A DNA stretch of 64,000 bases from Pseudisothecium myosuroides (Eukaryota > Streptophyta > Bryopsida > Hypnales > Lembophyllaceae), in NCBI GenBank assembly GCA_951799445.1, contig CATOGU010000041.1:677148-741147 (forward strand), written 5' to 3'. Made by a program: the position numbers and the translations under genes. The notes beneath the pieces are model-generated. The model was not told the DNA's origin. It did no database searches and was given only the letters and a program-made list of their open reading frames with translations. Below, piece by piece: positions 1 through 12,236 of this stretch (positions are counted from its first letter, which is position 1; each line of letters starts with the position of its first letter).

Positions 1-900
1 AGTTAGGAATGTGTGAGAAGTTTGGAGGGGGTTCTTTCCCTTGGGTGTTTTGGTTTGATTGTATGTGTGATTGAGCGGGTAGTAAGAGTTGGGAGTGGGT
101 TTCAGTTCCTCAGCATCTCTAGAGTTCAATATTCCGGGCGAGATAGCCGTTGTTAGGCTAGGCGGATAGGGAGGGATTCCTTAGTCGCGCTAGAACTCCT
201 GGGTGGGAAATCCGGTTGAGTGTCCGATCTCTTGAGAGGTCTCGCTGTCCTAAGTTGACAAACGGAAGGATTTTAGTTGATGTTGGTACGGACGGATTCA
301 CTTGCAGCCACCTACTGTTGCACGGAAAGAACCGGATATCAAAGTCGTTGTAGTATGAGAGGATCGTACGGGGGTTTTTTGCGTGACCTGTGATCCGGAT
401 TTTGATCTGGATTGCTGTGAAGGACCAAACCGGATCCGGAATAGAGTAGGAGATAGAGGATAGGAAAGTGGGTCTTCAGCCACTATAAGTCACGGAAGGA
501 GTGGAGGGCCTACCACTTTCAAACTCAAGCGGCGATCCCTCTGATGGTGAAACAGAGGCAAAACTAAACCGATTAGTACGAGAGACGGATAAGGGTAGTT
601 CAGACCGGATCTGTCTAGAGAGGGGGTTAGGACCGGAAAGTAAGGGGTCCTGTTGTGGTTGTTGTTGTTGTTGTGAATGACCGGATACCGGATTGGACAG
701 GAATAGGGAGTAGGTCTGATCGTGATTTCCGTGTTGGGTTGTGTTCCGGTTATAGATCTAGGACCGGAAAGTTGAGAAAGGAGATCAAAGTTAGCTTAAA
801 AGTCTAAATAGGGTTTACACTTCACAGAATCTCGCGGGTTCGATCTTTAGAGTCACTTTGTTGATACTCTTGAGTGGTTTTTGGGAGTAAAACAGGGAAT
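1..900. other. Unassigned stretch with recurrent ACCGGA motifs
   Basis: No gene is recognised. The stretch is moderately GC-rich and repeats short words such as ACCGGAT and ACCGGAA at least six times between about 330 and 770, along with a short GTT run near 655-675. It could be the leader or LTR part of a retroelement, or a spacer, but no primer-binding site, LTR pair or coding domain was seen. Confidence 0.3.
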
Positions 901-1479
901 TTGCTTATCCTGTGCTGCGACATCTCTCAACTCGGCCAAGATGTTGCTCTCCTCTCTTGTTATGGCGGCAGATCGTCCATGAAACTTTCCTAGCACATCC
1001 TTCAACATGTTGTACCTTGCCTGCAATTTTGCTACACAATCAACATGTCATAATGCCAATACAAGATTTTGAAGGTGATGTGGCAGCACTTAATTTGGAA
1101 AGTAGACGGGAAACAACTGTCACTGCTTGTGTACTTAACTTACAACCCAATAAAGAATTTGATTGCTCTTACAATCCACAAATGTTAGCATGTTATGTCA
1201 TCAATACAAGACTTTGAAGCCATGAGAAAAATTAAAGTTTAAATTTCATTGGTAGCATTGGTAGCATATCTTCTAAAGCAGATTCTTTAATGGGTTGTAA
1301 GTATAAGAGTGGTTGTATTTCAAAGTTAAAGTGTACAAACTTTATCTAAATATCCAATTGCAATGGAAATTTTTTTAAGTCTATAACTTTGATTGTTGTA
1401 AATCTTTTAACATATTTGGAATGTCTAGTTGAGGATTTGAGGAATAGGACAAACCCAATATGATCTTCAAAACCTTAAA

Positions 1480-1938
1480 ATTAGGAAATTGGCTGCTGTC
1501 CTAGCTGCCAAAAATACAATTTTTAAATTTTTGCCTCCATGTTCTACTCACCTTTGCCAACTAGCAAATACATTCCTCATTGCTAAAATCAAGGATGCAT
1601 GGACAAAACGGTGGGAAGCCAAGAAAATTGAGTTGATACAACTCAATGCTTGGCAAAATGCACCTCGGGCAGATGGACAATGGTCAGGGAAGTTGATAAA
1701 TTCAGGAAAAAAAAATTTCCTACAATTGGCTGCGGATAGTGTAGAAGATGTCAATCAAGAGGTGGATGTTGACAACATCTCCTATGCTAGGAAAGCAATG
1801 ATTTGTTGTGGCTTGGCATTAGGACTTGATGGATCTTGGAGTGTAGGGCAATTGTTTCCACATCTTCAAGAGATTATTGCAAAAAATTTGCAAAATTTCA
1901 AAGGGCAAGAGTTGCCCAATTTCAATAGGGCAGTTTAA
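1480..1938 (+). pseudogene. DDE-superfamily transposase, C-terminal fragment
   Basis: An open frame of about 150 codons ends at a TAA (1936-1938). It reads like the C-terminal end of the DDE domain of pogo/Tigger/Jerky-type transposases. The telltale segment is LPPCSTHLCQLANTFLIAKI at about residues 16-35, followed by KDAWTKRWEAKK and a tail rich in acidic residues. In this family the segment follows the second catalytic Asp and contains the LPP-x-(S/T)-(T/S)-x-x-x-QP motif; here QP is QL. No DNA-binding domain, no upstream catalytic Asp motif and no in-frame ATG near the start are visible, so this is a 5'-truncated remnant or a captured exon. It has no recognisable partner gene nearby. The DDE assignment is fairly secure; the exact superfamily is not. 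Confidence 0.6.
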
Positions 1939-1940
1939 AA

Positions 1941-1974
1941 CTCTTTTTTGATATTTTACTGTATCAAAAAAGAG
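1941..1974. repeat. 13-bp perfect hairpin just after the transposase stop
   Basis: The arms CTCTTTTTTGATA (1941-1953) and TATCAAAAAAGAG (1962-1974) are perfectly complementary around an 8-nt loop. It begins two bases after the transposase fragment's stop codon. A further CTGTATC/GATACAG pair (1959-1965 and 1990-1996) overlaps it. It may be the subterminal part of the transposon end. Confidence 0.5.
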
Positions 1975-2281
1975 TATCACATACCAACCGATACAGAACA
2001 ACGTACTATCATATTGACGTGGGACTAATATGCATGTTTTAATACATGAGCCATATACTGTATGGTATACTATAAATATGGTATTAATTATAACTATTAC
2101 CTATATGATTATGAACATTTATGATAATATGATAGTTCATGGTTATGTAGGAGGGTTAAGATATTGTCATATCTTAGTAGGCTTTCAAGCTTGCGTCTCT
2201 TTCTTTTCAAGAAGAAACAAGACATTGACGAGCAGTGATAGACACAGAATTGCGTACACCGATCCTCCTACTCTTGCCGTC

Positions 2282-2327
2282 TTCTCCTTCTCCTTCTCCT
2301 TCTCTTTCTCCTTCGCCGTCTCCTTAT
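2282..2327. repeat. CTCCTT microsatellite
   Basis: Degenerate hexanucleotide tandem repeat of the type CTCCTT, about seven copies. It creates artificial Ser/Pro and Lys/Glu repeat peptides in several frames. Confidence 0.8.
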
Positions 2328-2797
2328 CAAGCAAAGGAGCGGACACTTCTCCCGATGACATCCTCACAATTTGAGGTTTTCTTGATTCTTTACAATCGTT
2401 GTTTTCGCTCAAATTCTTTCAAAAGACTTGAAAACATGAGCTCACGGAAGAGGAGAGTGAGAAATAGCAAATGAAACAATTGCATTTCGAAAGTGGAGAA
2501 TCAAATGCATTTTGCGGATTGCCACTTGCAACAAAACCAGGGGCGGATGTGAGGGCCGGTTCAGCCGAAGTGGACGTCAGTGGAGGAAACATTGGATCCC
2601 GTGTTTTTGTCTGCCTTGACTTGGAGGGAAAATGGCCATGTCATCATTGATTTTGTCCATCCTCTGCACCGTTTCACATTAGGAACCAGTTTGGTGTAAG
2701 GTTTTACATTAGGAACCAGATTGGTGTAAAGGTTCAGGGTTCTTTTTAGGGGTATCAATTTATCAAACTACAGGCGATGATTTTTTATGATAATTTG

Positions 2798-2930
2798 CTT
2801 AGGGTGTGTCCACACTTGGCCTTAAGAAGGGTAGTAGTGAAGGAAAATTAGATGTATTTGAACATTATCTTTGGACTACATTCATATTGCTAATACCCCT
2901 CCTAACATCAAGTGTGAACATACCCTTAGA
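2798..2930. mobile_element. Small MITE-like inverted repeat
   Basis: The left end CTTAGGGTGTGTCCACACTT and the inverse of the right end (CTAAGGGTATGTTCACACTT) match over about 20 bases with few mismatches, flanking some 90 bases. No clear target duplication was identified. A related right end (AAGTGTGAACATACCTTA) occurs again near 32060, supporting a dispersed family. Confidence 0.45.
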
Positions 2931-3559
2931 TGGCTATTTTGGAAAAGCACTTCGAGAAGCATGTTTTGTTCAAGAAGAAAAGTAGACATAATATTGGCTA
3001 TCAATGGTATTTTATTACATAAGTAAAGAGGCGCAAATGGGACTATTGAAGTTTTAGGCATTAGAAGATATTTGAGCCCAAAAAGAGGTCCCTTCCCCCA
3101 AATCCAATGGAACTTTGGGAACACCTTCCACATGAACATTCTGCAGCAATACATGCTGGCATTAGGGCGACCAGGTCAGCCTATATTATTTTATTTTATT
3201 TTTTTCGAGAAAAAAATTTCAAAAAATTTCTTATTTTTTTCTAAGTCTTTTTATTTTTTTATTTTTTTTTAATTAATTTTTCTGACGACCAACAAGGGCT
3301 GGTTCCCAACATTGGGAACAGAAAAACTCATAGCCCCTTCTTGGGTCCACATCCTTTGTAATGAGGCCTCTCAAAACCAAACTCAACAATTTTTTTAGTA
3401 CACGCGTCCTCACTTGAGAGGAGGAATTTGCAAGGGAAAAATTCTTAGTGGCTCAAATTGAATTTGATACCTTTGAATTTGGTTTAACCCTTAAAAGATG
3501 GGCTGGTTACTGTGGAATGGTCGCATTGCAAGTATTTTTAAGGACGTTTTTTGTCCTCC

Positions 3560-3990
3560 TTGTCCTGTGATAGTTGCAATTTGGTTGTATCTAAGTTCAC
3601 CTCACAACTTGCATGCTAACTGTGCAATTGTAATGCATGTTTATCTTAGTGTCATTGCTCTCACCTAGTAGAAATAAAATTGTATTTTAGTCGCATTCTA
3701 GTTGCAACTTAGTTGCATCTTAGTTGCAATAGATTTGTAAGCTAGTTACAAATATGACTAATTATAGTCATGACTAGATTGTAGGGCATTTGCTAGAAAG
3801 TTGTAATCCAGTTGCACGATAGTGACAAACAAGATGTATATAAGTCACACATTAGTGATTAAATAGTATATTGCAACATAGATTCATCTATACATGATTA
3901 GGGTAAATATTTAATACAATGGGTAGTTGCATTGTAGTTGCTTCTCTATTGCTACATGATTATATCATAGATTCATAGTAGGGTTTAGAG
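3560..3990. repeat. TAGTTGCA-rich degenerate repeat
   Basis: Words of the type TAGTTGCAA, TTAGTTGCATCT and TTGCAT recur many times in this gene-less stretch, suggesting a degraded short-period tandem repeat. No coding potential was seen. Confidence 0.4.
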
Positions 3991-4074
3991 TAAAATAAAA
4001 AATGTGCCTTCAAGCACCAACTTTCACATGCTTCACCTCCCATAAAGTGCTGGTCATCAGCATTTTTAAATTGC

Positions 4075-4480
4075 TATAAACATCATATTTGAACATCAAA
4101 GATCAATGGCAAACAACATAACTTCAATGACACAAATGAGACCTTCTAAACTCCTCTAAATACCTATCAACAACAAAACTCAATACTAAGGCAACCTAGT
4201 TTCATTGATGCAAATCAACCCTTCCAAACTCTTCCAAACACTCTGAGGTCAACCAAGCTCTATGTCAATGCAAGCAATCTATTTTCAATGATACATATCG
4301 ACCCTTTGAAACTCTTCTAAATACCCCAAAATCAACATCAAAGCTCAATGATTAGCAATTTAACTTCAATATCACAAATTAGCCTCTTCTAAACTCATTT
4401 AAACACCTACAAATCAACACCAAGGCTCAATGGCAAGCACCTTACCTTTATTAATGCAAATCAGCCCCTTCTAACACCGG
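4075..4480. repeat. Degenerate minisatellite, period about 85-90 bp
   Basis: About five diverged copies of a unit of the form: AACATCAAAGCTCAATGGC, then AAC-rich sequence, TTCAATGACACAAAT, then CCTTCTAAACTCTTCTAAA. Spacing is irregular because of small indels. No gene overlaps it. Confidence 0.5.
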
Positions 4481-4526
4481 GTGAACGACCGGGCGGATAA
4501 CCATGCGTCGACCCTTATTACTTTTC

Positions 4527-4600
4527 ATCCATGCTCCTCATCCATGCTCCTCCTCATTCGTGCTCCTCATCCGCGCTCCTCATCCATGCTCCTCGGGTGA
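4527..4600. repeat. CATCCATGCTCCT minisatellite
   Basis: Five to six tandem copies of a 12-14-bp unit (CATCCATGCTCCT and variants with TCCGCGCTCCT). The repeats are clear by eye. Confidence 0.75.
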
Positions 4601-5053
4601 TTTTTGAGCTGGAGGGTCAGGCTAGGGTTAGGGACATGTGGGAAAAAAATGGGCTTCATTGGAGTCTTTTTCAGTGGTGACCCCCCTTGGGGTCACTTCT
4701 TTAAAAACATGCGCTAGGATGGGTAATGGGGGGGTTTATTCAAAAGGGGTAGCAAAAAGTATGGGAATGGCGTGGTTTTTGCACTGGAGGGTCAGGCCCT
4801 TCTCCTCCTCGTTGGTGAGGAGCTGGTGGTGCTTGTAGAGGTGGTATACGTAGGGGCACAAGGGGGTCGGCCGGCTTTTCCCAATACCGGAAATCAGCCG
4901 GTCGACCGTTTTTGCAAACACGCGACCCCAGTCGACTTGCCGCTTTTCGCTCAGCGCTCCAAAAATCAGATTGCCGATGGTTCCCGAAACCCTATCTTGC
5001 CATAACTCCGCACAATCCACGCCCCTGACACCTCAACCAAGGCAGAATTTGCC

Positions 5054-5061
5054 TTATAAAT
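5054..5061 (+). promoter_or_regulatory. Possible TATA box (TTATAAAT)
   Basis: TTATAAAT lies at the edge of a GC-richer patch (about 4850-5230) and is followed by C/A-rich leader-like sequence. The first ATG downstream (about 5131) is closed by a stop after two codons, so if this was a promoter its gene has been lost or starts further on. Motif match only. Confidence 0.2.
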
Positions 5062-6255
5062 CTCCGTCCACCATAGCCAGCAGTTCTTAAACAACACTCA
5101 CAAGATTCAGTAAACCTAACACGCAGAACCGAATGGATTAGCCTCGTTTCTTCACAGCCGATTATACAAGACCGTCTGAATCTGTTCACTCCATCGCCGG
5201 AGTCCTAAAACCACGGATTCCCGAACACGTGAACTCCCGCATTGAAAAAACAGGCCGGGAAACAGGATGCTGAGCTTTGAAAGGAAAGTGAGGGACCAAG
5301 GGTGTACAAATCATAAAAAACATGCGTTCACAAACGATATGCCTTTTTTTGCAAAAATGTAGAAAGCTAATTTTTTTTCATTTACTGGCACAAAGCAATA
5401 CCTAAACAAATAAATTACTTTTTGGACCGTATACTACTAAACTGTTTCTTATTATTAAAAAACTGCAATATCTTCAAGGTGTGATGTATTTTTAATGCAA
5501 AAGCATTACTTGTAATAATCTAAAACGTTAAGGTACAAAACATTCAACCTCTAAACATATAAGTCCAAATTAAAAATTTGATGTAGAAACTAGGAGTCAC
5601 TAAAATTTAACTTTTTATAAGAATGTTTTTACAAAAGATTTAGGATAAGAACTTTTTTTTGGGTGCTTCGGTGATTTTTATTTGAACTTTAATTTGGTGC
5701 AATTTACAAGTATCTTGCTTGCTGCCAAATTTGGTAATGTTTTGACATTTGCAAGGTGCTTTTTTAGAGGCCCAAAGTTGCAAGGCTCACACGACATGGT
5801 GGACAATAGACAAGGTACAGATACGGCTTTGACCTCCACAAGGGCACGGATCTTGGTAGTATAGCTCCAAAACCCTTCTCTAGTCTAAGACATGCGTGCC
5901 AAAACACCCTTAACACTATTGAACTGGCCATAGCCAATGGTCTTTATCCTTGCACCTAAACCCTAAGCCGCATGAAATGAAGTTTTAGTGTACTATTGTC
6001 ACGGCTGACTTGCACAATCCGTGCTTGTACAAGTGGTGAAACCCCCATCGCCCATTTCCCGGCATGAGAGTAGTACCATACCTTTGACCACCTTTCCAAT
6101 CTCCATACCATATTTTGCCTCCTCTCTCGCTATTTCCAACTTTTTTCCGTTGTTATCTGCTCGTGTGACCGTTTGAGAACTTTGTGGCAAGTTTTGTTTA
6201 CTGAGGAAAAGCTTCAGCCGTCTTGCCCTAACTTCGATCTGTTTTCTGGAGCGAA

Positions 6256-6287
6256 ATGGCCACCTTTGACGATGCCGCTGCCCAGGG
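6256..6287 (+). CDS. Candidate first coding exon of an unknown gene
   Basis: An ATG in good context (GCGAAATGGCC) opens eleven codons reading MATFDDAAAQG and runs into a consensus donor (CAGG then GGTAAGA), so the exon would end in phase 2. The preceding 150 bases look like a plant 5' leader. The length and composition resemble the first exon of plant cytochrome c genes, but I could not find the expected heme-binding CxxCH exon downstream. A possible acceptor near 6758 (TTGCAG) is open in frame but leads to nothing I recognise. This may be a first exon stranded by rearrangement, or chance. Confidence 0.2.
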
Positions 6288-7218
6288 GTAAGAATCATGG
6301 TTGCGCAATATCTGTACAATTTTGTGGCCGTTTTGTGATGTGCCTTCACATGTGTTTTCATAGTTTAGGGTTTGGTTTGAATATAGGTTCGGCTATGAGG
6401 CTGAGTGTATTCTTTCACGAGTAGAACTACACTGGAGATACGTTCTTATTTAGTAGATCGGAACTCTGCTATTTTGATGATGTGGAAGTTAGTCTTGGCT
6501 TGTGCCTCTTAGGTTTCTTGCAGGAAGTCAAGAGTGTGTGTGTGGATATGATGTTGTTTCCGTTCTTTGAGAACTTCGGCTGCGATCTAGGTTTTGATGA
6601 CTTGCATTTGTTTCAAGATCTAAGACAAATGTGTTTCTTGATGACTTCGCAGGAGGACTGTTCTTTGCATCTCTCCATTGATCGACTTCTTAGGTTCTTT
6701 GAGAGTGAAAAATTGTTTCCTTAGAGCAACACTCAGAACTCAGGGTTTGCATCTTGCAGGGTATTCGAACCCCCTGCAACAACAGGAGATTCAGAATCTT
6801 TTTGTCGTAGAGTATTTTTTGTCTTGAGCAATCCTATTGCTTTTTTCACTTTTGTGAATATACTGTATGGAAATTATTCTGCCACCAACATTAGGTCTAC
6901 TTTCCTTGCTAAGACCCGGTTCACACTAGGATGTCAACAACCACCGGACAAAGTTGTAAGCAATTTCATTGGTCAATCCCAAGGTTTTGTCTAGTATGGC
7001 ATTCACACCAGAGGGACATCTAGTGGAGGATGAGTCCATGTCATCACCGGAACAACAACGTGCGGAGCGTGTGACGAGTCCTACCATCAGAGAAGGGATG
7101 GGGTTCCCGACTATGGGAACCTAAAAAAGGAGCGCTGTGGGAACTGAATTGCGGTTGTGGAAGTGCAAAGTTACGTCCGGGGTGGGTTGCGGACGAAGGC
7201 TTCTGTAATCCCTTGGTA

Positions 7219-7566
7219 CCTTGTGAACTATTTGAAATTCAATGGTATCAAGATATCACATAGAACCATGTTTCATTATCATCCCAAAATATTCCCACAT
7301 GCTACCCTATATTTTTTGGGGCCTTGGGAAAAGTTTCAAATGATTCCCGCTCTTTTTGCTATGGGAATTGATTTAACCCTCAACCCCTTGTTCCTTGTGA
7401 ACTATTTGAAATTCAATGGTACCAAGACATCACATAGAACTATGTTTCATTCTCATCCCAAAATATTCCCACATGCTACCCTATATTTTTTGGGGCCTTG
7501 GGAAAAGTTTCAAATGATTCCCGCTCTTTTTGCTATGGGAATTGATTTAACCCTCAACCCCTTGTC
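7219..7566 (+). repeat. Two-copy, in-frame 174-bp tandem duplication
   Basis: The block starting near 7220 repeats from 7394 with only a few substitutions (for example ATCAAGATATC versus ACCAAGACATC). The period of 174 bp is exactly 58 codons, so a plus-strand open frame (7157-7597, 146 codons) carries two 58-residue copies, each containing HATLYFLGPWEKFQMIPALF. I do not recognise the peptide. No start context or intron supports a real gene, so this may be part of a retroelement leader or UTR. Confidence 0.5.
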
Positions 7567-7809
7567 ACCCCAGAACTTGGACTGGCGATGTGAGTGACAC
7601 TTTCCTTGTCGACCACCTCCGTCCGTGGCTTGAAGGTTTGTTTCAGTCGGATGAGATTGTAGTCAACTACGTACGGGCCCATCCACTTCATGGAGGCTAG
7701 TATCCTCTGCCGAGAGGATGCCCCCACAACTACACTCAAAGTTCCCCTAAAATAACAACAAACTCTGAAAATTTCCAGCAACTCTGAAAATTCCAGCAAC
7801 AAGGCAAGG

Positions 7810-8230
7810 AAAGGAGGATGGATGAGAACCAGAAAAAGAAACGGATGAGGAACTAGCCACGGATGAAGTCCAGAACTGGATGAAGAATCGCGGATGAAAT
7901 CGCGCGGACGCGGATGGATGAGAAATTGAGAACGGTGGATGAAAAATCGGGGGAGCGCTGCTCCCCGCTCCTCTGGCGCCACTGCGCGCCGCCTGCGCTC
8001 GCCGGCGAAACCCTAGCCGGGAGGTTGTGCGGCCTCCGATCCCGTCGACTGCCCCGACGTCCAGCTCCGACGCCTGCTCGATCCCGACGCCGCGCCGAAC
8101 TCCCAACGCACTCCCGCGCCGAACTCCAGCGCCCGGCTCGTCGCCTTCGGCCCCGTCCCGTCGCTGCTCCGACCCGCAGCCTCCAGCCCGACCCCGAGCC
8201 TGGCTGCCGCTTGAAATTCTCATTGCCTGA
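7810..8230. other. CGGATGAA minisatellite followed by a GC-rich patch
   Basis: Between about 7815 and 7940 the words GGATGAGAA, CGGATGAAG and CGGATGAAAT recur. The next 280 bases are strongly GC-rich with many CpGs and are open in several frames on both strands, which is typical of GC-rich non-coding DNA. A similar GGATGAAATCC repeat follows at 8685-8730, suggesting both belong to one larger repeat. No protein domain was seen. Confidence 0.35.
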
Positions 8231-8769
8231 CAGTTCTGACAACTTCTGACAGCAACTCCAGTGCACTCAAGTGCTACAGAAAAACTTCAGAAAACTCAAG
8301 TACACTCAAATTCGAAAATTCCAGCAACTCACTCAAGTGCACCAAAACTCCAGGAACTCACTAAACCACCCAACTAACACAAATTAAACACTCAAACCTC
8401 TTAGAAACCCCAAAAGATTTGAAAACAAAGAAAAATAAAAACGTTGTGCATTCTTGCCAAGTGATAAGATGTAGATTAAACCACACGCTAAGTCAAGCTA
8501 TCTCTCACGCCCTCACGGGTGAATCCAAGAGTGTAAGCAAAACAAGAAGGAATAATGGTGATAACTCAAGAAATGATACACAAGAGCTCTCAACCTCCTC
8601 TCTAAACTCACAAGACTTGACTTGGCAAGAATGCCAAGCCAAGGAACAACCAACAACTAAGTACTCAAACCCTAAGTCCAAAATGGATGGATGAAATCCT
8701 ACGGATGAAATCCATCCGCGGGATGAAATCCCCATCCAATCGACGTGGCATCCACACGATGCCACGTCA

Positions 8770-9787
8770 CGTGACATACTCTATATTACATATGATCCTT
8801 TATTTTCCTTATACCCTAATTATTCCTTGTAAATCATTCTATTTGTTATATGCATTTTGCTTCCTCAGTTTAGTAGTATCTTGAAAGTGTCTAGTGCTAT
8901 GAGCCATTGTGCAATGATATATACCCAATTTCAACATAAGAAACCAAAGGCAAAGAAGAGCCAGTAGAAGCCTTGGTAATACATATGGTAACATAAGAAA
9001 CAATAGAAGAGTATAATTTGTGTTGAAAAACATAGTGAAGGATGGAAACATGTGCCCTCTAGTGCTGTACATTTGTTGTTTGAAGTTTGCTTATAGCACA
9101 CAAGTGGGAATTTTTCTTCAAACAACTTTGACTTCCATTAACGTCCCCTCAACAATAAAAGCAAGTCCGGGAAGTACTACTAAGACCATTGCATACCCAC
9201 TCCTCCAGTGATGACCAAGCGTTTGGTGACAGCCATCTATCCACAAATTTTGGACAGTAAATTATACTTTTTGTTCTTGTTGAATGAACCATAAAGCCCA
9301 TGGCCCCAAACCCTATACCATACACCTCATACCTTAAGTACTCACTAGTCACTACTAGCATTTTTTCTCTATGCTATTTCACAACTATGACTTACATAAT
9401 TTTATCATTTTTTGTTTACCATATATTATGTAATCATGTTTTTCACTAGATCACCCTATATTACATGTGAGTTTTTTGCAAATTTTACCCAAAATTAATA
9501 TAATGGACCCTATATTTTATTGCACGTAATTTCTTTTTTTTGCAAGTGACCCCGAGTTGACAAGAAGGGCATAGTGCAAAAAAATGACAAAAAAGGCAAA
9601 GCTTGAAAGGCAAATTTTTTATTTCATATTTTGCTATATGAATAATTATGTTGGGTTTTATTGGTTAGGGCAAGAACACCCTCTAGAGTTTGGCCGTTCG
9701 AGAATGCATGTGATCTACATGCCTCTAAAGCATGGATATTTTCTAATATCCCTACCAACTTAATATTTACAATTTTTCTCTAAACAT
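8770..9787. other. AT-rich stretch, nothing recognised
   Basis: Only short open frames without domains or good codon bias occur on either strand. No tandem or inverted structure stood out. Confidence 0.4.
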
Positions 9788-9791
9788 TTAA

Positions 9792-10507
9792 CCCCTATAG
9801 GACCACTTGTCCCTACAGGGGACAAATGAGATTTTGGGCATGTACTTATGGCTAAACTATTTTGTGCAAATTTTTGAAACTTTTATGAGAGGTGGGGATT
9901 TCAAAGACCTGTGTAGGCATCTAATTTTTCCTTCATTTTGACATTTATTGAAGAAGTTCAAAATAAATTTAGGAGAATTTTACTGGAAAGGGCAGCCAAA
10001 AGACTTCTTCGAAAATTGCATTTTTAAATAAAAGTTTGAGGTTAGTTTTTTTGACCTATGTATATGTGGAAAGCTTTGAATCATGCAAATCTAATTGATG
10101 AGATAAAAGTTATGAGAAGTTTTAGTTTGGAGGTAGGCATAGTTTTGAGATTTTCCACACCTACCCGCAAACTAAAACTTCTCATGACTTTTATCTCATC
10201 AATTGGATTTGCATGATTCAAAGCTTCTCAAATATACATAAGTCTAAAGAACTAACCTCAAATTTTATTTTTAAAAAATGCAATTTTCAAAAAAGTTTTT
10301 GGGCTGCATGTTGAAGTAAAAATATCATAAATTGATTTTTAACTTCTTCAATAAACGTCAAAATGAAGAAAAAATTAGATGCCCACACAAATATTTGAAA
10401 TCCCCATCTTTCATAAAAGTTTCAAAAAATTACACAAAGTAATTTAGTCATAAATATATGCCCAAAATCTCATTTGTCTCCCCTAGGGACAAGTGGTCCT
10501 TTAAGGA
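9792..10507. mobile_element. TTAA-flanked foldback transposon, copy 1
   Basis: A 716-bp element flanked by TTAA on both sides (9788-9791 and 10508-10511). Its ends are CCCCTATAGGACCACTTG and, in inverse, TCCTTAAAGGACCACTTG. The two halves are inverse copies of each other almost end to end: the segment 10030-10145 (CTTTGAATCATGCAAATC, then AAAGTTATGAGAAGTTTTAG) reappears inverted at 10155-10260. It encodes no protein and is non-autonomous. TTAA target duplications are typical of the piggyBac and Kolobok superfamilies; which one applies cannot be told without the transposase. Confidence 0.75.
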
Positions 10508-10782
10508 TTAATCAAGCATAAATTTAACTACAATTCTGCATTTCCGCCTAATTTTATGATCCGATGCACGAGTTTTTTTCCCAAAATCCTTGCATTCAAA
10601 CACCTGTGGATTTCAAGATTTACACAGCTTACTTCTTATGATTGATCATACTCCATGCACTACTCAAATCCTAGTGCTCCAAAAACGAGGGTCCCAATAT
10701 TTTCATTAAAGAGTAATCAAATTTCTTGTTAAGATTTTCCAGCCACCCAAGTGTTGTAAATAACATCATGAATTCTACTTAA

Positions 10783-11846
10783 CCCCTAAAAGGACCAAGC
10801 CCATTTTTCTGTGAGAGTCCCTCAAAATTGTCACTTTTGGGGGAATTAGTAGAAAGGTGGCAAAAAAAACATTTGTTTGGAAATTCAACTAGAGGATCTT
10901 GCCCTAGACTATGGAAGGTACTTGTGGAAAAAAATCAGCTCATTCTAGATGTAGAGGAGTGAGTTATTGAAATCTAAAGTGCAAACAAAAGTTTTTTTCC
11001 TTGTTGCCCAAAAATTCAAAAGCCTTTGACCTCTCTTATATCAAAAACTTGATTTGGGCAAAGTGGAGGTTTGTTTTCCCATGTAGAATACCAAGTTAGG
11101 TAAGTGTGGGAGAAATTTCAAATGAATTGGAGCTGTGAATCATGCTTTGTAAAACCTTGCAATGTTGTAAGGCCATGAAATTTGCATATGCACTAGGCAA
11201 AATTGGAGGATTTATGTAAAATTGAGAATTCTGAACTTCTTTGATCAAAACCAATGAGTCTTAGTCTACTACAATTTGGAAAAGAAGAGGTTTAAAAATA
11301 AAAATAAAAGCACCAAATTTTACAAGGGGCAAAAAGAATGAAGGTTTGGAAGTCTCATATCTACTGGCAAACTAAAACATGGAACTCATCAATCAAAATT
11401 GAATGATTTAAGAGCTTCACACACATATAAAATCTAAAGAACCAATTTCAGATTTATATTTTAAAAAACGCAATTTTTAAATATTAAAAATAATTTCATT
11501 TAAAGATGTCTTATAGTAAAATGATTGCAATTTGTTTCACCGCAATAATCAACGTTCGTAGTCCATTTGATGGTTCTTTCAAAAGGAACTTTGTGAAGTA
11601 AATAATACAAGGGTCTTCAAATTTTTTTTGGTTGCCTACATTGCCTGTCATTCCTTGTTGTTCTGAAATTTGTGCATAACTTCTTCAATAAATGTTGGAA
11701 TGAAGAAAAAAATTAGATGTGTACATTCATTTTTGAATTCCTTATCATCCTCAAAAATTTCAAAAAAAAGATACAAATTGGTTTACTCAAAGGTACATGC
11801 CCAAGGTCCATTTGTGCTCTAAAGGGACAGCTGGGCCTTTAGAGGT
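10783..11846. mobile_element. TTAA-family transposon, copy 2 (right end decayed)
   Basis: The left end CCCCTAAAAGGACCAAGCCC follows a TTAA at 10779-10782. The right end reads, in inverse, CCTCTAAAGGCCCAGCTGTCCC but its flanking TTAA has decayed. Internal sequence shares blocks with the other copies, such as the inverse of AAGTTTTAGTTTGC near 11370. No coding capacity was seen. Confidence 0.55.
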
Positions 11847-12236
11847 AGAATTTGGTTTTGAAAAAACACAAATGTTGTATTTTTCACTTCTTTAGATTAT
11901 CTATGAAGAAGATATAATGCAATATATTCAAAAGGCCTCATTTTTCTCAAAATAAAAAATCGATCTCATTACATGATACAGTTCATTTTTGTTAAAATTT
12001 ATGGTTAACAATTTAGTAGTATGTCAAAATAAAAGAAATCAATGCAAACTCCTTTTGTGTCATTTCTAAAATTTCCAATCCCTAGGTCAGCGCACAAGTA
12101 CACCCTTAGCCTGACCAAACCAATGGCAACATCTTCCAACCATAGCCCTACAATGGAAGCAAATCTCGAGCAATAAGAAATTTTCAAAGTAAAATCCTCC
12201 ACGGGATAAATAGCAATGTTGGGAGAAATGATAAAA

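Noticed and set aside
1941..1974. Bacterial-type intrinsic terminator
   Set aside because: The context is eukaryotic, the stem is AT-rich and no U-tract follows the hairpin. It is more likely part of a transposon end.
6256..6287. Confident call of a cytochrome c gene
   Set aside because: Only eleven codons agree in style with the usual first exon; the CxxCH heme exon is absent. Kept only as an unnamed candidate exon.
7747..8266. Several Arg/Ser/Pro-rich frames of 110-158 codons on both strands
   Set aside because: They overlap in multiple frames across a GC-rich patch and minisatellite, as expected by chance.
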